The notes under the pieces are model-generated. The model was not told where the DNA came from. It searched no databases and worked only from the letters and a program-made list of their open reading frames with translations. 64,000 bases of DNA from an uncultured Oscillospiraceae bacterium (GTDB taxonomy: Bacteria > Bacillota > Clostridia > Oscillospirales > Oscillospiraceae): positions 62,001 through 126,000 of the forward strand of contig CALWXC010000039.1 in assembly GCA_944385415.1 (NCBI GenBank). The letters are read 5' to 3'. Positions 33,814-42,233 of the stretch are shown in pieces; position 1 is the stretch's first letter; every line of letters starts with the position of its first letter. A program made the position numbers and the translations under genes.

Positions 33814-34959
33814 TCAGAGGGAACGATACCGTCCCGCCTTGTAGTAGGCCTGCCGATACAGGGCCCGGACCGCGTCTGCCGTACAGGGTACCGGCGTGGT
33901 GCCCATGCAGCGGTCGGCCAGTGCGGCCTCAGTCATATTATCCAGCATGGCCTCAAAATCACTCTCGGAGAGACCGGCCTCCCGGATGCTCATGGGCATC
34001 TTCATCCGCGACTCCATGCGGCGCACCAGATGAATCAGGTTCAAGGCACTCTGACGAATGCTGCTGGTACCCAAGCCAAGCTGTGCGGCCAGCGCGGCAT
34101 AGCGCTCCGCCGTAGGGGTGAGCGTGCTCTCACAGCCGGCGTTATAGCTCATGACATAGGGCAGCAGAATGGCATTGGCACGGCCGTGGGGAATGTGTGC
34201 CTGGGCGCCCATGGCGTGGGCCATACTGTGGCACAGGCCCAGTCCCGCATTGGAAAAAGCCGCACCGGCCAGGCAGGACGCGTTGTGCATCGCCTGCCGT
34301 GCTGTCAGATCATCAGGATTCGCATAGGCTGTCAACAGATGCTGATGCACCAGACGGACGGCTTTTTCTGCCAGGGCATCGGTAAAGTCGTTGGCTTCGG
34401 TGCAGACATAGGCTTCTATGGCGTGGGTCAGTACGTCCATGCCCGTATCCGCTGTGACGCCTGGCGGCACACTGCGGGTCAATTCTGCGTCCAATACAGC
34501 ATAATCCGGCAGCAGGCTCTCGTCGATCAGGGGATATTTTACCCCTTTGGACCGGTCAGTAATCACAGAAAACTTGCTGACCTCACTGCCGGTGCCGCTG
34601 GTGGTGGGAATGGCCACAAAGGGACAATTCTCCATTTTGAACTGCTTGGCTGCAAAAAAGACAATGGCCTTTGCCGCGTCAATGGGTGAACCACCGCCCA
34701 GAGCCACTACAACGTCGGGCTGGAACTCCACAATCTGGCTAACACCGGCGGTGACCGTGTCGATATCCGGGTCCGGCGTCACATCGGAAAAAATCCGGTG
34801 TTGAGCATCGGGCGCCAGACGGTCAGTCAAATAGCTAACCCGGCCGCTTTCATGCATAAACTTATCGGTGACAATAAATACGCGCTTCCGCTCCTTGAGC
34901 ATGGCACCAAACCCATCGCCGCCAATCAGAATCTCGGTACGCAGTTGAAATCGTTCCAA
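33814..34959 (-). CDS. eutG: EutG, iron-type alcohol dehydrogenase
   Basis: 381 aa Fe-dependent alcohol dehydrogenase that reduces acetaldehyde to ethanol and regenerates NAD for EutE. Motifs: nucleotide site GGGSPIDAAKAI, metal ligands DAELTRSVPP ... GMDVLTHAIEAYV and LCHSMAHAMGA. TTG start at 34959 with AAGGAGG 8 bases upstream; an out-of-frame ATG lies between. No obvious amino-terminal targeting helix. First gene of the operon after the regulated leader. Confidence 0.94.
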   Translation of the reverse strand: MERFQLRTEILIGGDGFGAMLKERKRVFIVTDKFMHESGRVSYLTDRLAPDAQHRIFSDVTPDPDIDTVTAGVSQIVEFQPDVVVALGGGSPIDAAKAIVFFAAKQFKMENCPFVAIPTTSGTGSEVSKFSVITDRSKGVKYPLIDESLLPDYAVLDAELTRSVPPGVTADTGMDVLTHAIEAYVCTEANDFTDALAEKAVRLVHQHLLTAYANPDDLTARQAMHNASCLAGAAFSNAGLGLCHSMAHAMGAQAHIPHGRANAILLPYVMSYNAGCESTLTPTAERYAALAAQLGLGTSSIRQSALNLIHLVRRMESRMKMPMSIREAGLSESDFEAMLDNMTEAALADRCMGTTPVPCTADAVRALYRQAYYKAGRYRSL

Positions 34960-35128
34960 AAAACATGCCTCCTTCTAAGAATCCCAGCAGAAGAAGGCCA
35001 AAAACGCGCAAAGCGCCCTGACTCTCTCTGCAATTCCAGGAGTCAAGACGCTAACATCGCACCTATCGTCATTTTATGTTCCGTTCGCGGTGTACTACTG
35101 CGGCGCAGCACACCCGCTACTTTCCTTG
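34960..35128 (-). promoter_or_regulatory. Structured untranslated leader of the eut operon
   Basis: About 165 bases between the predicted transcription start and the eutG start. It holds a stable hairpin (GGTGT...ACACC outer stem at 35089-35093/35110-35114 with an inner CTGC/GCAG stem at 98-101/105-108), then an unpaired AT-rich stretch, then the terminator at 35000-35051, then the eutG ribosome site. The arrangement fits an EutV-controlled antitermination leader. Beyond 35157 to the spoIVA terminator I see only AT-rich sequence. Confidence 0.6.
35000..35051 (-). terminator. Leader terminator upstream of eutG
   Basis: 12-bp stem including three G-U type pairs (35040-35051 with 35013-35024), 15-base loop, then TTTGCGCGTTTTT on the minus strand. 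It precedes the first eut gene by about 40 bases. Confidence 0.8.
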
Positions 35129-35157
35129 ATATTACGGTATTTTGCCTTTTTTGTCAA
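35129..35157 (-). promoter_or_regulatory. Promoter of the eut operon
   Basis: On the minus strand TTGACA (35152-35157), 17 bases, TAATAT (35129-35134). This near-perfect sigma-A promoter suggests constant initiation with control left to the leader terminator. Confidence 0.8.
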
Positions 35158-35245
35158 GGGAAAGAGAAAATTTACCGTGCTCACCTTTTTTTACTTTTTT
35201 CTTGATTCTTTCTTGCGGTTGTACAATCGACGCCGAGTCAAACAA

Positions 35246-35282
35246 ATGGGAGCATGCTGCTGCGTCCCCAGCATGCTCCCAT
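35246..35282. terminator. Terminator after spoIVA
   Basis: 14-bp perfect stem (35246-35259 with 35269-35282), 9-base loop; T-runs on both strands. It separates the spoIVA transcript from the eut promoter. Confidence 0.88.
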
Positions 35283-35289
35283 TTTTATA

Positions 35290-36768
35290 TTAAATTACAA
35301 TGCACAGCAGGCCGTTTCCACCTTCATTGATAATTTTTTGCAAGGCATCTTTGAATTTATATCGGGAATCGGATGGCAATTTTTGCAGTTTAGCCCCCAG
35401 GCCGTCATTGATGAGATCGTACAGGGATTTTCCGAAAATGTTGCTCTGCCACAACTTTTCCGTATTGCCTTCGCACTCCCCCATCAGGTACTGGACCAGC
35501 TCTTGGGACTGCTTTTCGTCGCCGACAATGGGGCTGATCTCCGTCTTCAGGTCTGCTCGCATCATATGAATGGACGGAGCGCTGGCCCGGAGTTTGACAC
35601 CATAGCTGGAGCCGCGGCGCACAATCTCTGGCGTCTCCATTCGCAGGTCCTCAGCACTGGGCATCACAACACCGTAGCCCGTGGCCCATACCTCTTCCAG
35701 TGCGTCGGCTACCTTGTCATACTTCTGCTTGATCTGGGACAACTGCTCCAGCAACGTCAACAAATCGCCGTCACAAGTAATGGAAAAGCCGCTCTTCTCC
35801 CCCAGAATTTGATAAAAGAGCGTCTGGGGAAGTAACAGCATACAGCTGACGATACCTGTGGACAAATCCATAGAGCGGATTTGATACTGCTCCACATGGT
35901 CCAACGTACAAATACCCTCGATTGCTGGTTCCGCCTGCCGCATGGTGGCCATTCGGGCGGCACACTCCCGCATGGCCTCGTAAAGGCTGGCTTTCAGCGG
36001 GTGCTCACACTCCAAGGCGTCCATCCAGCTGGGCAGATAGAAGCGCAGCTCCGTCACCGGGAACTGGTACAGCAGCCCCGACAGCAACTGAACAATCTGC
36101 GCTTCCTGCATGGTCAGACAGTTGACGGCGGTGACACTGACACCGTACCGCTCTGTAATGTCCTCACACAGCTGGCGGGCGGTCTCCCCTTCCGGATGCT
36201 GGGAGTTGACCACTACCAGAAACGGTTTGCCCGTTGCCTGCATGTCCCGGATGGCCCGGTCCTCTGCTTCAGCGTAGTCCTCCCGAGGAATGTCGGTAAT
36301 GGTGCCGTCAGTGGTCATCACAATTCCAATGGTGCCGTGGTCCTCCATGACCTTTCGGGTACCCAGCTCCGCCGCCTCGGTCATGGGAATCTCATGGTCA
36401 CACCATGGCGTCGTCACCATGCGGGGCTGGCCGTCCTCATCGGCTCCCATGGCTCCCACAACCATATAGCCTACGGTATCGATGAGCCGTACCGACAGCT
36501 TGGTTTTTCCGTCGGGGCTGATCTCCACCGCCTCCTCCGGTACAAACTTCGGCTCCGAGGTCATAATAGTTTTACCGGAACCGCTCTGGGGCAGTTCATC
36601 TTTGGCCCGTTCCCGCCGGTAGACGTTTTCAATATTGGGGATGACCAACTCCTCCATGACCCGTTTGATAAAAGTGGATTTTCCCGTGCGAACCGGGCCA
36701 ACTACGGAGATATAGACGTTTCCGTCCGTGCGGCAACCGATCTGCTCATAGATGCTTTTCTGTTCCAT
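35290..36768 (-). CDS. spoIVA: Stage IV sporulation protein A, coat morphogenetic ATPase
   Basis: 492 aa, the same length as in Bacillus subtilis. SpoIVA hydrolyses ATP to polymerise on the forespore surface and forms the base of the spore coat. Walker A GPVRTGKS (24-31), DTVGYMVVGAMG switch region, VVVNSQHP, and the conserved C-terminal end are present. AGGAGGG 7 bases before the ATG. Monocistronic, with a strong terminator. Confidence 0.98.
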   Translation of the reverse strand: MEQKSIYEQIGCRTDGNVYISVVGPVRTGKSTFIKRVMEELVIPNIENVYRRERAKDELPQSGSGKTIMTSEPKFVPEEAVEISPDGKTKLSVRLIDTVGYMVVGAMGADEDGQPRMVTTPWCDHEIPMTEAAELGTRKVMEDHGTIGIVMTTDGTITDIPREDYAEAEDRAIRDMQATGKPFLVVVNSQHPEGETARQLCEDITERYGVSVTAVNCLTMQEAQIVQLLSGLLYQFPVTELRFYLPSWMDALECEHPLKASLYEAMRECAARMATMRQAEPAIEGICTLDHVEQYQIRSMDLSTGIVSCMLLLPQTLFYQILGEKSGFSITCDGDLLTLLEQLSQIKQKYDKVADALEEVWATGYGVVMPSAEDLRMETPEIVRRGSSYGVKLRASAPSIHMMRADLKTEISPIVGDEKQSQELVQYLMGECEGNTEKLWQSNIFGKSLYDLINDGLGAKLQKLPSDSRYKFKDALQKIINEGGNGLLCIVI

Positions 36769-36861
36769 GCAGAGTCCCTCCTAGGTCGGCAGAGGTCGCC
36801 TCTGCCTTGTTCTATCCCCATGGATATGCTGACAAGCCCGAACCTATGCGGACTTTTTCCC

Positions 36862-36909
36862 TTGACAGACGGTATTGCAGGCTCTATACTAACAATAGTA
36901 ATTACTATT
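36862..36909 (+). promoter_or_regulatory. Promoter and palindromic operator of the ZIP transporter
   Basis: TTGACA (36862-36867), 17 bases, TATACT (36885-36890). A perfect 16-base palindrome AATAGTAATTACTATT (36894-36909) covers the expected start point. Fur/Zur family boxes often have a TAATNATTA-type core, so a metal-sensing repressor is likely; which one cannot be told. Confidence 0.75.
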
Positions 36910-36940
36910 ATTTATATTAGAAAATCAAAGGAGGGTCCAT

Positions 36941-37741
36941 ATGAACGCTTCTGTTGGATTTGCATTTTTCCTGACGTTGCTGGCTGGTCTGAGCACCGGA
37001 ATCGGCAGCTGCATCGCCTTTCTATCCCGACACACCAATCAGAAATTTCTGTCGGTCAGTTTGGGTTTTTCCGCCGGCGTGATGATTTATGTATCCTTTG
37101 TGGAGATCTTCTCCAAGGCACGGGAATCTCTGGTGAATTTTCTCGGACTGCGGACGGGCAGCTGGGTTACCGTTGTCAGCTTTTTCGGCGGTATGGCTGT
37201 GATTGCACTGATTGACCGGCTGCTGCCCTCGGAGCAGAATCCCCATGAGGTCAAACCAGTGGAAGAAGCCCACGGAACACCCCATCCATCCAAGCTGCTG
37301 CGTATGGGAGTGTTTACCGCGCTGGCCATTGCTATCCACAATTTCCCGGAAGGTCTGGCTTCTTTCGTCTCGGCGCTGCAGGCGCCGGAAGTCGCCCTGC
37401 CGGTGGTGGCCGCCATTGCCATTCACAACATCCCGGAAGGCATTGCCGTCTCTGTTCCCATCTACCAGGCCACCGGCTCCAGAAAGAAGGCATTTACTTA
37501 TTCGTTCCTTTCTGGCTTGGCGGAACCGCTGGGCGCACTGTTAGGATGGTTGATTCTGCTGCCCATTATGAATGATCTGGTGTTCGGCATCATATTTGCC
37601 GGTGTGGCCGGTATTATGGTGTTTATCTCCGTGGATGAACTGCTCCCGGCGGCACGGGAATACGGCGAGCATCACCTTTCCCTTTACGGTCTGATTTCCG
37701 GTATGATTGTCATGGCTGTCAGTTTGCTGCTATTTCTCTGA
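36941..37741 (+). CDS. zupT: ZIP-family metal transporter, ZupT type
   Basis: 266 aa with about eight transmembrane helices. The two metal-binding helix motifs AIHNFPEGLASF and AIHNIPEGIAVSV are intact; a histidine-poor loop follows TM3. ZupT imports zinc and sometimes iron or manganese. AAAGGAGG precedes the ATG. The palindrome at its promoter suggests repression when metal is plentiful. Confidence 0.93.
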   Translation: MNASVGFAFFLTLLAGLSTGIGSCIAFLSRHTNQKFLSVSLGFSAGVMIYVSFVEIFSKARESLVNFLGLRTGSWVTVVSFFGGMAVIALIDRLLPSEQNPHEVKPVEEAHGTPHPSKLLRMGVFTALAIAIHNFPEGLASFVSALQAPEVALPVVAAIAIHNIPEGIAVSVPIYQATGSRKKAFTYSFLSGLAEPLGALLGWLILLPIMNDLVFGIIFAGVAGIMVFISVDELLPAAREYGEHHLSLYGLISGMIVMAVSLLLFL

Positions 37742-37749
37742 GCACATAG

Positions 37750-37786
37750 AAAAACCGTGGAATCTTCTGCTGATTCCACGGTTTTT
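37750..37786. terminator. Bidirectional terminator after zupT
   Basis: 15-bp perfect stem AAAAACCGTGGAATC (37750-37764) with 37772-37786. Serves the convergent genes on both sides. Confidence 0.9.
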
Positions 37787-37794
37787 CCTCATTT

Positions 37795-38508
37795 TCAGAA
37801 GCACTTCAGCTGGTCTTTTGACAAAAGGCGGTATTGAAACCCCTCGGGTACCGTCAGGACTGTAGCACAGAAATTCTGATAGACCGCTTTGACCGGCTGA
37901 CCGTTCAGGCAGACCACCGCATCCAGCGGCAATTCCCCTTGACCATAGGCACAGACCCGGTCAAAACCCGTATTGCGCAGTAACTCCCACACTGTCAGAC
38001 TGCTCTGTTCCAGCTGCCGTTTTCCTTTGACGCGGCCATCCTGCCCCGCCAGCCGCAGACCCACGGCAGCCAAGGCACCGACAACGCCTTGACCGGTTCC
38101 GCCGTGCTCACTGAGATGCACACCGCACTGCTGCGCCAAGGCATAGGCGTCCTCCTTGGTCAGCACTTCCCGTTTTGCCCAGTATCCCCACAGCACCAGT
38201 AATTCTCGCTGCATCATGGTTTGCCAGGCTGCCACACAAAGTCCCGGGTCCGCTCCGGGGGCACTGTGCTGTTCCAGATATGCCGCAGCCCGAGTAATTA
38301 ACTCTTCCGCAGACAGCTGGCCGTCTATTTGCGCACACATGGCACTGTTATGGGACGTATACGGCACATCCGCATGGACAAACAGCTGGTGACGGGAAAT
38401 AAAGCTGCACTTAGCAGGCAGCGTCTGCAAAAAACTGTCCAGCAGGTGACCCGTTCCTGGCATGTTTAATTCGTCCGTATCGTCAAAAGAAAGCAGATAT
38501 CGGTTCAT
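37795..38508 (-). CDS. TiaS-like protein with DDTD motif, function unknown
   Basis: 237 aa. The start RYLLSFDDTDELNMPGTGHL resembles the GIDDTD...GT motif of archaeal TiaS (tRNA-Ile2 agmatidine synthase). The GGTGQGVVGALAAVGLRLAG stretch resembles its ferredoxin-like domain. The zinc ribbon and OB domain of real TiaS are absent, so it is unlikely to modify tRNA. It is the last gene of the ABC-importer operon, overlapping the binding-protein gene by 4 bases, which points to a role linked to uptake or use of that substrate. AAGGAG site is good. Confidence 0.6.
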   Translation of the reverse strand: MNRYLLSFDDTDELNMPGTGHLLDSFLQTLPAKCSFISRHQLFVHADVPYTSHNSAMCAQIDGQLSAEELITRAAAYLEQHSAPGADPGLCVAAWQTMMQRELLVLWGYWAKREVLTKEDAYALAQQCGVHLSEHGGTGQGVVGALAAVGLRLAGQDGRVKGKRQLEQSSLTVWELLRNTGFDRVCAYGQGELPLDAVVCLNGQPVKAVYQNFCATVLTVPEGFQYRLLSKDQLKCF

Positions 38509-39596
38509 TGGTCCGCTCCTTCCCGTGGGGCTCGCATGCCCTCGCCGCTCAAAATGGTGTCAATATCGCTTTCGCTGAGGGAAATTCGGAAAAATGTCTC
38601 ATAAAACTCTCGAATTTCCTCCCGCAAATCCACATCGGAAAAGCGGTCTGGATACAGTGTAGCCGCAATATACAAGGTTGCCAAAGGCGATTCCAGAGAT
38701 CCGGGATGGGCCCATCTGGAAATGCCCACCGGCAGCTGCAATACCTGCCCCTCCCGGACAGCCCGGAGACCGGAGAATTTATCGTCGGTTCGGAAATACT
38801 CCACCGCCGCCGGTTCATTGGCCAGAATGATATCCGGGTCCCAGACGTAGATCTGCTCCACAGTTACATAGCCCTTGTCGCCGTCCAACTGCAAATCTTC
38901 TGCGTTTGTCACCACATTGCGGCAGCCTGCCGCCTCCAAAACTTCATAGGAGAGGGTTCCGGGAATATCAGCCCGAACCACCTCATTGACGGAGTGATAC
39001 ACGGTTTTTCGTTCAGAATCCGGTAAATCTTCCAACCGTTGCCGCACCATATCCATGGTGTCCTGATAGTATTGGAGATACGCTTCCGCCTGCTCTTCAC
39101 GTCCCAGCGCCTCCCCCATCACGGCGATGCTCTCCATCTGATCCGCCATGGTCATATATTCCACCACAGCGTAGGGAATTCCTAAACCATCCAGTTTTTC
39201 CATTTCACCGGCATCCTGCAAATTGGACGCCCGCAGAAAAATCATATCCGGCGCAACCGCCGCTAGTTCCTCAATATTGATGGCGCCGCTGCTATAGGGA
39301 CTGGGCATCTCGTCAATGTCTGGAACCTTCTGCTGCATCAGCGCGTCCCGCTTGAGTCCATCCACCACTGCGGCAATCTGCTCTTCACAACCCAGCAACA
39401 CCGCCACATGGCCTGTATAGGCGTACAGGCAGGCAATCCGTTCCGTGGAATCCGGTATGGGGACTTCCCGCCCGGCACAGTCTGTAAAGGTTTCACCAGT
39501 AACCGATTCCACGGCTGGTGCGGCCGGTGCACCGCAAGCCGTAAAGAGAATCACCAACAGCAGCATTGCCGCTGTCATACGCAGCCATCGTGTCAT
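38505..39596 (-). CDS. ABC importer substrate-binding lipoprotein (iron-siderophore/haem/corrinoid family)
   Basis: 363 aa. Signal peptide with lipobox LFTAC (Cys21), then two lobes of the PeripBP_2/FecB type: FTDCAGREVPIPDSTERIA, LDGLGIPYAVVEYM, WAHPGSLESPLATLYIA. Captures a chelated metal or corrinoid outside the membrane. The substrate cannot be named from sequence. The start has GGGAAGGAG upstream and overlaps the ATPase gene by 4 bases. Confidence 0.9.
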   Translation of the reverse strand: MTRWLRMTAAMLLLVILFTACGAPAAPAVESVTGETFTDCAGREVPIPDSTERIACLYAYTGHVAVLLGCEEQIAAVVDGLKRDALMQQKVPDIDEMPSPYSSGAINIEELAAVAPDMIFLRASNLQDAGEMEKLDGLGIPYAVVEYMTMADQMESIAVMGEALGREEQAEAYLQYYQDTMDMVRQRLEDLPDSERKTVYHSVNEVVRADIPGTLSYEVLEAAGCRNVVTNAEDLQLDGDKGYVTVEQIYVWDPDIILANEPAAVEYFRTDDKFSGLRAVREGQVLQLPVGISRWAHPGSLESPLATLYIAATLYPDRFSDVDLREEIREFYETFFRISLSESDIDTILSGEGMRAPREGADQ

Positions 39597-40399
39597 ATGC
39601 GTTCTCCTTCCCTCCAGGTAGCCAGAAAATGGCGCCCGCCAGCATCCGGTACCGTCACCACACGGCTTTCCATACCGTACAACTGTTTCATACAGTCGGA
39701 CCGCAGCAGCGCCAGCGGCGTATCGCCAGGGCTGAGCTGCCCTTGCTCCATCAGCGCCATACGAACCGTCGCGCCGCTGTCCTCCAATTGCAACGCGTGG
39801 TTGCAGTCATGGGTAGACAGGAGGATAGTCTTCCCCTGCTCCCTGGCAATCTTTTGCAGAACACTCAGCAGGTCATGGGTCCTTCCCAAGTCCAGATGGG
39901 CCGCCGGTTCGTCGAGGACCAATGTCTCGCTGTCCTGACAGAGTGCCCGGGCCAACAGCACCATTTGCAGTTCGCCGCCGCTAAGCGAGGTATATTCTGT
40001 TTCAGCCAGGTGCGCCAGATGCAGTTGCTCTAAAACTGCCATGGCCCGCCGCGTTTGGCCCGTCTGACCGGCAAACAGGCCGCCTTTGCGGATTTGTCCC
40101 ATGGCCACCACGTCCACCGTGCGGAATGGAAACGCCCTGGTATGGCTTTGCGGAACATACGCCAGCTGGTCGGCCAGCGTCGGCGCACGGTATTCCGCCA
40201 GCAGCTTCCCACCAATACGAATTTCTCCTGCCTGTGGCTGCAAATGGCCTAAAATACAGCGCAGCAGTGTACTTTTACCGCAGCCATTGGGCCCTACCAG
40301 GCAGAAAATCTCTCCTGATTTCACCTGAAAACTAACATGGGAAAACACCGGCCGGTGTCCATAGGAAAAGGACAGATCTTGTACCTCTACAGCATTCAT
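39593..40399 (-). CDS. ABC importer ATPase (FecE/BtuD family)
   Basis: 268 aa. Walker A GPNGCGKST, Q-loop YVPQSH, signature LSGGELQMVLLARAL, Walker B TLVLDEPAAHLDLG, and a switch histidine in LSTHDCNHAL. Powers import through the adjacent permease. ATG at 40399 overlaps the permease stop by 4 bases and has AGGGAGG upstream; the in-frame TTG two codons earlier is less likely. Confidence 0.93.
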   Translation of the reverse strand: MNAVEVQDLSFSYGHRPVFSHVSFQVKSGEIFCLVGPNGCGKSTLLRCILGHLQPQAGEIRIGGKLLAEYRAPTLADQLAYVPQSHTRAFPFRTVDVVAMGQIRKGGLFAGQTGQTRRAMAVLEQLHLAHLAETEYTSLSGGELQMVLLARALCQDSETLVLDEPAAHLDLGRTHDLLSVLQKIAREQGKTILLSTHDCNHALQLEDSGATVRMALMEQGQLSPGDTPLALLRSDCMKQLYGMESRVVTVPDAGGRHFLATWREGERI

Positions 40400-41409
40400 T
40401 GCCAACCGCCTCCCTTGTACCGCCGCAGCAGATAGATGAAAAACGGCCCGCCAATGAGAGACGTCATAATCCCCAAGGGGATTTCCGCGCCAGTCAGCGT
40501 CCGACAGAGGGTATCCACCAGCACCAGAAACGCAGCACCCAACAGCATACTAAAGGGCAGCAAGCGGCGGTTATCGCTTTTGATGAGAAACCGTGCCATA
40601 TGAGGAATGATCAGGCCGATCCAGCCAATGGTTCCGGCAATGCTGACGGCGCCGGCTGTAGCCAGCGTAGCACCGGCTATCACCACCACTCGGGCCCGTT
40701 GTACCGGAATGCCCAGACTGGCCGCCTCTCCTTCTCCCATGGACAAAACGTTAATCCAGGACGCAGAACACAGCAGCAAAAGCATGCCCACCAACATGGT
40801 CGCTACAGCCGCCGGAAGCACCGCAGACTCCACAGAGGCCAGAGAGCCCATATTCCAGAATACAATGGATGCCAGTTGATTATAGGGGTCTGCCACATAC
40901 TTGAGCAAAGACAGCAGTGCAGAAAAAATAGAGGAAACAATTGTGCCGCCCAGTACCAGCATCAGTGTGGTGGCCTGCCCGCACAGCCGTGCCACGCAAA
41001 AGCTGAGCCATACGGCGCAGAGTCCGAAAACAAAGGCGAACGGCGGCGCCATCACCGTGCCGGAAAACAGCAGAATAGACAGCGCCGCACCAAAGCCCGC
41101 ACCGGAGGATACGCCCAAAACACCCTGACTTACCAAGGGATTTCGGAACAATCCCTGGAACACGCATCCGCTGGCCGCCAAGGACGCGCCCACCAGAAGG
41201 CCCGCCAGCGTCCGGGGCAATCGGTTGCCCACGACAATGGCCACAGCCTCCGGGCTCATGCCCATGGAATGTCCACTCAGTCCTTGTATGATGGACAGGA
41301 CAATCTCCACCGGCGTCACGGGATATCGCCCGACACCGATGGAGATCAGCGCCGCGCCCAGCAGAATGGCGATAGCTGCCAGCCATTTCAGCCCATTGCG
41401 CGGTTTCAT
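40396..41409 (-). CDS. ABC importer permease (FecCD/BtuC family)
   Basis: 337 aa, about ten transmembrane helices. Family motifs RLPRTLAGLLVGASLAASGC, FRNPLVSQGVLGVSSGAGFG, and IGWIGLIIPHMARFL are seen. Forms the membrane channel for the iron/haem/corrinoid-type importer. The start directly follows the stop of the Ig-like gene, with a weak own ribosome site, so translation is likely coupled. Confidence 0.94.
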   Translation of the reverse strand: MKPRNGLKWLAAIAILLGAALISIGVGRYPVTPVEIVLSIIQGLSGHSMGMSPEAVAIVVGNRLPRTLAGLLVGASLAASGCVFQGLFRNPLVSQGVLGVSSGAGFGAALSILLFSGTVMAPPFAFVFGLCAVWLSFCVARLCGQATTLMLVLGGTIVSSIFSALLSLLKYVADPYNQLASIVFWNMGSLASVESAVLPAAVATMLVGMLLLLCSASWINVLSMGEGEAASLGIPVQRARVVVIAGATLATAGAVSIAGTIGWIGLIIPHMARFLIKSDNRRLLPFSMLLGAAFLVLVDTLCRTLTGAEIPLGIMTSLIGGPFFIYLLRRYKGGGWQ

Positions 41410-42132
41410 TTATTTCTTCTTCCCAAGCACATATGCAGCGCCGGCCACAATGACCACCACAACCGCAATGCCGATGAACATGGGCGCGTTGCTCTCCTGC
41501 TCCTGCGTTGCTGTCTGCTCCGTGGCATCCGGTGTTGTGGTTTCAGATTCCGCTGTACCGGCGTCCTCCGCCGTCTCAGGCTCCGCAGCTTCTGCGGTGT
41601 CCTCTGGAGACGGTTCTGTCGCTGTATCCATGGTGTCTTCCGGAGCTGCCGTATCGTCCGCAGCACCGGCCACGGAGAACGTCAAGGTGTAGTCCTGCTC
41701 CATCACATCGCCGCTCTTGGAGGTGATACCAGCCTGAGCTGTCAGCGTATACGCGCCATCGGCCCAGGTATCAGCCGGGGCAATGACCACGTCGTTTTTC
41801 TTGTCCGGCTCAATCTGATCATCGGCCATGGTGACGGTGATCTCCACCGCCGCACCGCTGTCATCGGTGACCGTAAACAGAGGCAGGTTGGTCTCCTTAA
41901 CACTGCTGTTTACCACATTTTTCGTAAACACCAGAGTTATGGCATCCTCGGGAGCCAGCACTGCGCCGTCCTCCACGCTGGCGGATTCCACGGTCAGGGC
42001 TTCCGCTTTCCCGCCGCCGGTGCCGTCTCCGTTACCGCCGCCATTGCCGCCGCCGTTTCCACCGGCTGCCTGGGCCGTGATGGACAACATCATCAGAACG
42101 GCCAACGCCATCCATGCAAATCTCTTTTTCAT
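41410..42132 (-). CDS. Secreted, membrane-tethered protein with one Ig-like (Big_5-type) domain
   Basis: 240 aa. Signal peptide (1-22, ending ITAQA), a glycine/asparagine repeat (about 23-41), an SbsA-type Ig-like domain (about 45-150) with ITLVFTKNVV and YTLTFSV strands, a Thr/Glu/Pro-rich stalk, and a C-terminal transmembrane helix with a KKK tail. No LPXTG motif. First clear gene of the importer operon, so it may be a surface partner of the importer. Its ligand is unknown. AAGGAGA site 10 bases upstream. Confidence 0.75.
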   Translation of the reverse strand: MKKRFAWMALAVLMMLSITAQAAGGNGGGNGGGNGDGTGGGKAEALTVESASVEDGAVLAPEDAITLVFTKNVVNSSVKETNLPLFTVTDDSGAAVEITVTMADDQIEPDKKNDVVIAPADTWADGAYTLTAQAGITSKSGDVMEQDYTLTFSVAGAADDTAAPEDTMDTATEPSPEDTAEAAEPETAEDAGTAESETTTPDATEQTATQEQESNAPMFIGIAVVVVIVAGAAYVLGKKK

Positions 42133-42233
42133 GATCGATGTATCTCCTTTACTTCCAAACTGGACCCATCCTCGTCCGTCCCCAGACCATACCACTGCTC
42201 GGTATCGTCCGCGATTGCAACGGGCTCGTCCAC
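42129..42233 (-). other. Short coding-like segment before the Ig-like gene
   Basis: A 34-codon frame from a GTG with a plausible acidic composition (VDEPVAIADDTEQWYGLGTD...), whose TGA overlaps the next ATG in the ATGA manner usual for coupled genes. There is no ribosome site and the frame is closed by TAG 12 codons upstream of the GTG. It may be the remnant of a longer gene or a coincidence. Confidence 0.22.

Noticed and set aside
31894..34689. Long open frame (about 931 codons) on the plus strand across eutG-eutW
   Set aside because: Opposite strand of six well-identified eut genes; no ribosome site or recognisable fold.
34960..35128. ANTAR hexaloop hairpins in the eut leaders
   Set aside because: I searched both leaders by eye for six-base loops with A first and G fourth, closed by stable stems, and found none convincing. 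I list only the terminators.
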